From the NCBI GenBank assembly GCA_023101885.1, contig JALPQD010000087.1, positions 6,081,016-6,145,015 on the forward strand: a DNA stretch of 64,000 nt, written 5' to 3'. The translations under genes and the position numbers were made by a program. The notes beneath the pieces were generated by a model that was not told where the DNA came from, searched no databases, and saw only the letters and a program-made list of their open reading frames with translations. This DNA is from Typhlomys cinereus. Taxonomy: Eukaryota; Chordata; Mammalia; Rodentia; Platacanthomyidae. This document shows, piece after piece, positions 56,865-64,000 of the stretch (the first letter of the stretch is position 1; the number at the start of each line of letters is the position of its first letter).

Positions 56865-57860
56865 GAGTTATTGGGACTCAACTAGTGGGTAAGAAACAGA
56901 AAATTAAGGCTTAGCTTTGAAGCAATACTAAGAAGACATGAGAAGATCACAGACATCCCCTCTCCGTCCACAGAAGTGAAAGCATTGTGTCTCAGGCCTC
57001 AGTTTCCTCAACGGTAAAGTTTCTAACTTCAGCAACTTATTCTGAACCTTTGAAGAGACTGTCTCCTTAGGGTGCCTCAGCTGCAGCCTGGCTTGGCTTC
57101 CAATTATTGTAGCGGCTAGAATTGGTTATCCTTGAACTGCAGGCCAGCAACACCTTTGTCTAACGAGGGCATCCTGAGAGGGTACACCTCCAGGCCAGCA
57201 CGGACGCAGACTGGGGAGCAATGGGACCTCCTAATTTGGCTTTGTTGAGATTTACTTTAGTGATTTGGGGACTTCCTCTGACAAAGAATCCACATAAAGC
57301 TATCTGTTTATTTCTCCAAGTGATAGCTGATGTCTAAACATCTGGACTGTGTGTCTTTCCGGGGGGGGGGGGAGGACATCTGTTGCCTCAGTTCTGCACG
57401 TGGGCAGCCGCGGAAGGGGGAGGTGGAGATGTGCCCCAGGCATCCTGTAGCTTTTACTTTGAGGGTAACCTAATCCCACTTTTCCTCTAGTAAACATAGC
57501 AAAGGCATTTCCTGGCAGTCTGACTCCGGACACCTGGTGCTCCCTTGGTTTAGACTAAGGATGGAAGGCAGAAGGGGACAAGAGGCATGGCTGGTTTGTC
57601 AGCACACACCAAAGCAAGCAGCTGCTTAGTGCCACAGTGATTTCCCATGGATTGTTTTTTCAAATATTTATCTCATATTACTGTGGGAGCCAGAAAATGA
57701 CTATGTTAGGATATCAGCCATTACTGACTGATGGTGAAATGTAGACAAGTAACCAAAACCCACACTTGTTAGGTCAGTAGGGTATTAGGGGAGAGGAATG
57801 GAGCGACTCTGATCATATGTGAGAGCCACGTGGAGGTCCGTGAAGAGAAACTCACATGGG
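56865..57860. other. Unique sequence
   Basis: A MIR-like CTCAGTTTCCTCAACGGTAAAG is at about 56998. A run of 13 G lies at 57361-57373. Confidence 0.4.
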
Positions 57861-57864
57861 GAAG

Positions 57865-58220
57865 AGACTTAAAAAATAGAAGTTTATTGAGCGCTGAGAG
57901 CCTGGTGACCAAGGGAGCCATAGTTTAGCCTTAAGGAGGGAGAGCATAGGAAAGAAGACAGAGCTTAGGGTCAGAGAGGGTGAGGAGAGAGCCACTATAA
58001 TGACATGGCAGATGAGAGGATGGGCAGAGAGACCAGAGAGCAGGAGACAGAGAGCCTCGTGGGGTCACCACATCTTTTATAGTCTTGGAGTTGCTAAGGA
58101 CTATCGTGGGAGTTACTAGGGAAGGTGAAGAGAGGTATGGTATTTACAACATAACCACTGGCTTAGGTGGAAGCTTTACAAAATGGCTGTTGTGGCTAAC
58201 AGCAGTGTCCATAAAAATCA
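57865..58220 (-). mobile_element. Possible ERV LTR, antisense
   Basis: AGAAGTTTATTGAGCGCTGAG at the left (antisense poly(A) signal context), CATCTTTTATAGTC (antisense TATA) at 58069, and purine-rich sequence between them suggest an antisense LTR. The family is not recognised. Confidence 0.35.
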
Positions 58221-58344
58221 CTTCCCTGCCCCCCATTTCTGGGTGGTTACAAGGATTCCAGCCTAGCAGGAAGAGTGCTTACCTAGTGCATAGGAGGTTC
58301 TCATTATGCTTTACACGAATCAATGCATTAAAAAAGGTATCTCA

Positions 58345-58445
58345 GCATTGGTGAGATGGCTCGGAGGTTAAAGCACTTGCCACACCAGCAGAATGACTTG
58401 AGTTCAGATCCCCAGATCCCAAAAAGATGTAGATGCCAGTAAGGA
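58345..58445 (+). mobile_element. SINE head fragment
   Basis: GCATTGGTGAGATGGCTCGG and GAGTTCAGATCCCCAGATCCC: tRNA-like head, truncated. Confidence 0.65.
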
Positions 58446-58794
58446 AGAAGAGTGTCAATAAACTAACTGCAAAATTAACTGGTGAGATGCGTAAGTTAAA
58501 ATGCACAGACAGTGGAGTCCTTTTAGGTTACAGAAGATGCAGTAAAGATTTTTAAACTTGGCTAATGAATTCTTGTGACTCATAATTCAAGTCATAAGAA
58601 AATGTAAAATCTCCATGATCTTGAGTTTATGGAATCTCAGTAGCAGCATCCTGGGAGTCCGGAGTTTCAGGCAGAGCCTCTGGCTTTAAACTTGAATTTC
58701 TAACCATGGAAGGCTGAGATCCTCCCTAGCCTAGATTGGTTCTAGTAATTGAAGAAAAGTTATTTCACTGCTTAGTTTATAAAGTTCAGAGATG

Positions 58795-59015
58795 GGGCTG
58801 AAGAGATGACTCAGGAGTTAAGTCTTTGCCTCAAAAGCAAAAGGACCTGAAGTTGGATCCCAGATCCCATGCGAAAATGCCAGGAAGCAAAAAGGAGGTG
58901 GAGCAATCTGGGGTGATTCCAAAGTCACCCTTGGGCCTCCTGGGAGACACACAATCAAATGCACTCTTCTACACACACACACACACACACACAAATAAAA
59001 TAAAATAAAGATTAA
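58795..59015 (+). mobile_element. tRNA-headed SINE with internal deletion
   Basis: Head GGGGCTGAAGAGATGACTCAG. The ~75-bp middle between ATGCCAGG and AAGCAAAAAGGAGGTGG is missing. CA tail at 58970-58993. Confidence 0.85.
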
Positions 59016-59191
59016 ACTAAAACCAATGGGATCAATGCTTCCTGTGGTAGATATTTAGGACTAAATTTTGAATTCATCACAAAATATATGTACATACATA
59101 TATACCATACACACATATACATGAAAATGGAAAAAAATAAAACTAAATAAGTATTCATGCATGTTTTAAAGTAAAATGCTAAGTTTAATAC

Positions 59192-59428
59192 TTAGGGCCT
59201 GTCCTGCTCCTGCTAGTGATCTGCTCTAGCAGTTTGCAGCTAGATCTCTTGGCCTCCATGATGTCCGCAGGGACCTAATGCTGCCTCCTGCTTCTGCCGC
59301 CTGCCATGCCTTTCCTGACATAATGGACAGTATCTTCCCTCTAGAACCATAAGCCAAAAAAATCTTTTTCTCCACTTAATTTGCTCGAGCATGAGTATTG
59401 TCTCACAGAAAGAATAACTGTGACAAGA
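59192..59428 (+). mobile_element. MaLR LTR 3' half, ORR1/MT-like
   Basis: GCAGTTTGCAGCTAGATCTC, GCCATGCCTTTCCTGACATAA and GAACCATAAGCC match 7145-7361 closely. The 5' half is missing. Confidence 0.8.
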
Positions 59429-59429
59429 C

Positions 59430-59795
59430 ACCCACAAGACAATTCCAGGAACTTACTCAAACCCCCACCTGTTGCTTAAGTCAACCCATCAAAAAGGGAC
59501 CAATCAAACACAAAGGTCTAAAAAAATGTCCATTAAAAAAAAACCTAAAACTAAGAAAAAGCCACTTTTCAAGCCTCCCTGACCCCATAAGTCCTGACCC
59601 TGCTTCTTCCAGGGGCTTCCTTCCTTCTTCTCTGGGACTGGGTGTCCGAGCATTTCCCTTTTCTCTTGCTATGAATAGATCCTGCTTTAAAAGCCCCTCT
59701 ACATGTTCTGTTTTCAGTCTTCAACTCTGAAGCAGGAGAACCCCAGGAAGAAATCTGGTTTCAGTGCAAAAGATAATCTTCGCTCAAGGTCAGGG
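59430..59795 (+). mobile_element. ERV-like LTR fragment
   Basis: The CTACATGTTCTGTTTTCAGTC segment resembles the U5 region of the LTR at 32568-33290, and AAAGCCCCTCTACATG occupies the R region. Diverged. Confidence 0.45.
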
Positions 59796-59919
59796 ATGGT
59801 GTGGGGAGGTCAGGGATTTGTGGTTGGTTTGGAGGATTGCCATGTTTTCACCCTTGTGGAGGTTTTACAAAATGTCAAGGCTATGGCCAACAATACCAAG
59901 ATATCAGAGAAGTTGGGTT

Positions 59920-60005
59920 TGTTTGTGATAGGGTCTCAAGTGCCATGGCTGGCTAATCCTCTTAACCCTCCTGCCTCCACTCCATGAGTGTGGAGGTTAC
60001 AGGAC
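59920..60005 (-). mobile_element. B1-like fragment, antisense
   Basis: GTGATAGGGTCTCAAGTGCC and CTTAACCCTCCTGCCTCCAC. Confidence 0.55.
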
Positions 60006-60037
60006 CATCTATCTAGGGACTTCAAAGAAGATATTTG

Positions 60038-60310
60038 AGATCTTGTGGGGGCAAGGTGGCTCAGTCAGTAAGTTCTTATCTTTTAAGTATGGGGACCTCA
60101 GTTCATTCCTAGAACTCAAGTAGAAGGCCAGCAGTGGTGATTCTGGGAATCCCAGTTCTGGAAAGGTATAGACAGGCTATTCCCTGGGGTCTTTGTCTAG
60201 CCTGCTTGGAAAGCTCCAGACCAACAAACAAGTGACCCTGTCTCAAAAATCAAGGTGGACATCTCCCAAGGAACAACATTCAAGGGTGACTTCTGGTTTC
60301 CACACTAACC
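60038..60310 (+). mobile_element. B3-like SINE
   Basis: Head GGGGGCAAGGTGGCTCAGTC, GACCCTGTCTCAAAAATCAAGG and GGGTGACTTCTGGTTTCCAC. Confidence 0.7.
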
Positions 60311-60481
60311 ACTTCTCCTACTGAAGATATTTAGTTCATTCATGCCTATGGTATTATTCAGAGTTAGATATCTTTTTGCCATTTTACCTTTACCAATTCA
60401 ATTTGCTGGGTATAGTTTTGCTGTTGCTTCTCTTTCCCCCACTTAATAACTTTTATTTTGATTCTTTAAAAGTTGTATGTG

Positions 60482-60712
60482 CGGGCTGGGGAGATGATTC
60501 AAGGAGTTAAAACTTTTGCCTCACAAACAAAAGGACTTGAGTCCCCATATTCCACATAAAAATGCTGAGTAGATATGGCATTGGCCTACAGTTCTGGCAC
60601 TGGAAGACAGAGCCTCAGAAACTCCAGAGCACAACAAAAAGGAGGTAGAGCAATCAGGATGATTCTTAATGTCATCCTTGGATCTCCACAGGCATACATA
60701 CATACCTCCCCC
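60482..60712 (+). mobile_element. tRNA-headed SINE
   Basis: Head GGGCTGGGGAGATGATTCAAG, AAAAGGAGGTAGAGCAATCAGG and TTGGATCTCCACAGGCATAC. The tail is short. Confidence 0.8.
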
Positions 60713-60884
60713 AAAGCTGTTTATGTGTTTCAGCATATATCTTTAATTTGTCATAATCAGTTCTGCTGACTTACCTCCACTTTACTCCAAGACGCTTTGT
60801 TTTCTCATCTTCCTTTGAATTTTTATAAGATTTGTTTTAAACAAACATAAGATTGGATTCATTATAGTATGTAGCATTTACTCT

Positions 60885-61258
60885 TTCTGTTGCTATGAGA
60901 CATCTCTCAGACTCAAGTGCTGTGAGACACTACTTAAACTTAAGGGAGAAAGAGGAGATTTCTTCTGCTTATTATTGCATAGGGAGATACAGTTCTTTAT
61001 GGCAGAAAAGGCATGGCAAACAACAGAAGCTGGAGAAGGTCTAGGTTGCATCCATCATGGAAGCTGAGAGCTGCACAACTGCAAGCTGCAAGAACAGGAT
61101 TCTCCCAGAAGCAAGATGTGGCTAGTCAACCTCAAGACTCACCCCTGTGACTTCCTTTCTCCAGCAAGGTTCCACCTTCTAAAGATGTCATGACCTTCCC
61201 AAACAACTGCTGAGCACATGAACCTGTAGGGCACAACTCACATTTCAAACCATGACAC
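60885..61258 (-). mobile_element. MaLR LTR (MT-like), antisense
   Basis: Right end CACATTTCAAACCATGACACA is the reverse complement of TGTCATGGTTTGAAATGTG, the MaLR start. Left end TTTCTGTTGCTATGAGAC is the antisense 3' end. Confidence 0.75.
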
Positions 61259-61372
61259 AATATAACGTAATTCCCTTTCAACCTAGAGGATTTCCTTCAA
61301 GTATTTCTTTTAAGGAAGAGCTCCTAGAAATGAATGGTCTCACTTTTTTATATGGAAAATCTTTACTTTGTT

Positions 61373-61378
<6 letters not shown>

Positions 61379-61410
<32 letters not shown>
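61379..61410. repeat. (CT)n microsatellite
   Basis: About 15 CT units. Confidence 0.95.
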
Positions 61411-61415
<5 letters not shown>

Positions 61416-61474
61416 CTGTGTACATACTTACTTATGGAGGCATTAGTTGATACCATATGTTTTCTTAAATTGCT

Positions 61475-61712
61475 CTCCCTCTTATTTTTTGAGGCAGGGT
61501 CTCCTGTCACTGAACCCAAAGCTCACTGGTTCAGCTAGACTAGTTGACCAAACTAGCCCAGCAAGCCTCCATCTCTATCTGCTTCCTCAGCACTAGAATG
61601 ACAAGGGCTCACTGCTGTGCCTGTTTTTTTGCTTGGTTGCTGGGGATTCAAACTCAGTTCTTCATGCTTGCATAGTATGCCTTTTACTGACTGAGCTATC
61701 TTCCCAGACCCC
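61475..61712 (-). mobile_element. B3-like SINE, antisense
   Basis: GGCAGGGTCTCCTGTCACTG, TCTGCTTCCTCAGCACTAG and ACTGAGCTATCTTCCCAGACC. Confidence 0.7.
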
Positions 61713-61879
61713 CATCTTTATTTTTGATGGATACTTTTGCTGGGTACAGAAATCTTAAAGACAGTGCTTCTTGAAGTTGAATTCTTCATTGACAATTTTT
61801 TGTTTGCATTATAAATGCATCATTCACTGCTCTCTGGTCTTGGATCCAAAGATTAAAAATAGGGTAAAAGTAAAAGAAT

Positions 61880-61968
61880 GGAAAAATGGAACCAGGAATA
61901 CAGCTCAGTTGCACAGCACTTGTCTAACATGCCCAAGGCCCTGGATTCAATCCCAGTACTATAGGAGT
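61880..61968 (+). mobile_element. ID-like SINE
   Basis: GGAACCAGGAATACAGCTCAG, CACTTGTCTAACATGCCCAAGG and GGATTCAATCCCAGTACTA follow the BC1/ID tRNA-Ala-derived head. Confidence 0.7.
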
Positions 61969-61974
61969 GGAAAA

Positions 61975-63250
61975 TGTATGTCAAACAAATAATGATGACA
62001 AGTAACTACATTAATATCAGACAAACTTTAGACAATGGATTATAATTAAAAACAGAGACATTTCCTAATGATAAAAGAGACATCAGGAAGATATGATAAA
62101 TATAAATTATCTACTTAACCACAAGACCTCAGAGTACATCAAACAAAAATTAGAAAAATTAAAAGAAAAATATCAATTTAAGAAATATCGTTGTAAATTG
62201 CAATAATCTTCTTTTAGTATGCAACAAGAATATAGAAAACTTAAATAATACTACCTATGAGCAACACATGCAAACATAAATAGAAGAAGTTACTTACTAG
62301 CACATCAGGTATTCTTTTCAGGTATATAATAAGGAGCACCTTCTACTGTAGAGCATGCACAAGGCTACAAAACAAGTTTCAATAAATGCAAAAGAATTTA
62401 AGTGATATACAGAATGCTTCTAACCACAATAAAAGATTTTTTAATCCAACAAGCAGAATCTGGAAAATCTCTATATATTAAGAATTGAAAAAGAGAATTT
62501 CAAATAGTCAAAGACAAAAGCACAAAAAAAAAAAAAAGCCATAGAGAGTGAAACCACAGCTTGACAAGATGTTTGCAGTACTGCTAAAACAGTGCTTTGG
62601 GGCTTTACATTGTCCATATTGACTGCAGAAAGAAAAACATGAACCAAATCAAATCTAAGCCAAATTCAATATGAAGAAAGGAAAAAACAAGGACAGGAGG
62701 AGAAGTTCATGAACAAAAATAGAAAAAAATAATAAAAACTAATGACACCAAAAGATGGATCTTTGCTAGAATCAATAAGATTGGTAAGCCTTTGGCTATG
62801 GTGAAAGAAAAAAGTAGAAAAAAACATACAGTAATATAAGTAGAAATAAAATTAAAGGCCTCACAGAATTTAATAGGATTATAATGAAATACTAATAACT
62901 TTTTGATATCAAAGTAAACAAAGGAGACAAATTAGCCAGATTCCTAAAAAGAGACATAAATGATGCATCCAGAAAGTTAGAAATAAATGATAAATAGCTA
63001 AAACCAAATAAAATCCCATAAAGCTCAAATAGAACAATGATAAGCATAAGTGAATTAAACAAATTTATTAAAGTTCCAAATTAGATATTTAACAATAAAA
63101 ATTCAATAATCAATAAAAATTTAACAACAAAAATTTCTAGCAATGGTGACTTAAGAAAATGGTAGAAAATTACCAGTTGTGAAGGAATAGGAAACAAAGA
63201 CAGGATGGAATGCCCTGGTGGTAATCAAGCTGCTATGCAGGTATTAATAC
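61975..63250 (+). mobile_element. Ancient L1 ORF2 fragment, sense
   Basis: Landmarks are in L1 ORF2 order: AGACATCAGGAAGATATG, CTACTTAACCACAAGACCTC, GGCTACAAAACAAGTTTC, GAAACCACAGCTTGACAAG (diverged), GATGGATCTTTGCTAGAATC with AATAAGATTGGTAAGCC, then AAACAAAGGAGACAAATTAG. It covers the endonuclease to early RT region, is A-rich and is heavily stopped and indelled. There is no functional frame. Confidence 0.7.
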
Positions 63251-63299
63251 CAGGTAAAGGAGCTTGAGATAAACAGCATTGTTGATCCTGGAAAGAAGA

Positions 63300-63579
63300 G
63301 CGCAATGATTTGAATGTGTTTCTCTAAATATCAGGTGTTGGCCAGGTGGCAGTATTAAGAGGTGGTTGGTTCCTTTAAGAGGTGATTAGATTTCAAAAGA
63401 AGTTTCCCCTTCGAGAATGGAATTAAGATATCTAATGAAGAGGTCTTGTGACTCATTCAGCCAGGTTGCTCTTCTGTCTCTGTCTGTGTGAGGACGCAGC
63501 AAGAAGATTCTTACCAGATGCTGGCAGTGTTGATCTTGTACTTCTCTGCCTCTATGCTGTGATAAAAAGAAATTATGCC
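63300..63579 (+). mobile_element. MST-like MaLR LTR, left part
   Basis: AATGATTTGAATGTGTTTCTC, GGCAGTATTAAGAGGTGGTTG, CCTTTAAGAGGTGATTAG and GAGGACGCAGCAAGAAG follow the MSTA-type LTR closely. The LTR is interrupted by a SINE and its end appears at 63813-63848. Confidence 0.85.
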
Positions 63580-63812
63580 CTTTAATATTTATTTATGTAT
63601 TTATTTATATGTTTATTATGTGACTTGCATATATGTGCGCTTGATTGCAAGTGCATGCATGCCATGCTGTGGTGTATGTGTAGAGGTCAGAGAACAGCTT
63701 CAGGAGTCAGTTCTCTACTTCCTCCTAGTGGGTTCTGGAGATTGAACTCAGGTCACCAGACTGTGTGGCAAGTACTATTTTTTCAACAGAATGAGTCATT
63801 TTGCCAGCAGCA
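63580..63812 (-). mobile_element. B4-like SINE inserted in the MST-like LTR
   Basis: (TTTA)n tail at the left, then GAGGTCAGAGAACAGCTTCAG, GGAGTCAGTTCTCTACTTCC, GAGATTGAACTCAGGTCACC and a tRNA-like end GAGTCATTTTGCCAGCAG. Confidence 0.75.
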
Positions 63813-63848
63813 TTTTAAAATATGACATCACAAAATGGACTAAGACAA
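63813..63848 (+). mobile_element. MST-like MaLR LTR, 3' end
   Basis: CACAAAATGGACTAAGACA is the MaLR 3' terminus, continuing the LTR broken at 63580. Confidence 0.75.
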
Positions 63849-63929
63849 GAATCAATGCAAATTAGTAAGAATAGTCACAAATATGGATGTACTTTGTAGT
63901 GCTATAACAAAATGCTTTAGATTGATGTC

Positions 63930-64000
63930 ATGATTTGAATGTGAGTTGCTACAACAGGCTCATGCTTTTGCATCTTTACTTTGTGCTAATGTTTGGGAAG
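63930..64000 (+). mobile_element. MaLR LTR start, cut by the window edge
   Basis: TGTCATGATTTGAATGTGAG and GCTAATGTTTGGGAAG match the ORR1/MT start seen at 6994 and 43348. Confidence 0.8.

Noticed and set aside
1..64000. tRNA, rRNA or snRNA genes
   Set aside because: tRNA-like A and B boxes occur only in SINE heads that lack a foldable tRNA acceptor and anticodon arms; no other RNA gene was recognised.

Overview
This is a mammalian nuclear window, most likely from a rodent. The rodent call rests on B1-like and B2/B3/B4-like SINEs, ID-B1 composites, ORR1/MT-type MaLR LTRs, long CA/TG, GA and CTTT microsatellites and several L1 fragments. The commonest interspersed repeat is a ~300-bp tRNA-headed SINE with a (CA/TG)n or (CTTT)n tail that I do not recognise as a standard mouse or rat family. 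A non-murine lineage (for example jerboa, jumping mouse, kangaroo rat or pocket mouse) is therefore plausible, but I cannot name the species.

I see no convincing protein-coding exon of a host gene. Open frames of 60-170 codons are scattered on both strands, as expected by chance, or come from simple repeats (poly CVCV, SFLS/KERK, HTHT) or SINE antisense. The two longest frames (about 320 codons, opposite strands, 19762-21021) exist because a CpG island there lacks stop codons.

Layout: 1-2750 holds an LTR-like repeat and an antisense L1 3' end split by a young SINE with a perfect 16-bp target-site duplication. 2750-8800 is mostly unique, with a second young SINE (5884-6167), a MaLR LTR and a B3-like SINE. 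9369-10436 contains a ~95% identical inverted duplication that does not look like a known transposon. 10440-19750 is unique sequence with MIRs and SINEs. 20030-20770 is a CpG island, the only good candidate for a gene promoter and first exon, with a consensus GAG|GTAAGG splice donor on the minus strand. 21000-32500 is repeat-rich: MIR, a pogo/Tigger-like DNA transposon, a 3'-UTR-like retrocopy, an antisense L1 and a SINE cluster. 32568-33290 is an ERV-type LTR with an internal 66-bp tandem repeat. 33460-35600 holds MLT1-like LTRs and a SINE nested in a SINE. 38965-40900 is a MaLR element that still has LTR, internal and LTR sections. 41500-50300 has more LTRs, MIRs and very long pyrimidine tracts. 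50300-58000 is largely unique with an L1 3' end and LTR-like repeats. 58300-64000 is repeat-dense and ends in a degenerate L1 ORF2 and two MaLR LTRs.

Overall the window reads as intergenic or intronic sequence around one CpG-island promoter. If the minus-strand donor is used, the gene runs toward position 1 and its next exon lies in unrecognised sequence to the left or outside the window. No exotic multi-gene system is visible.
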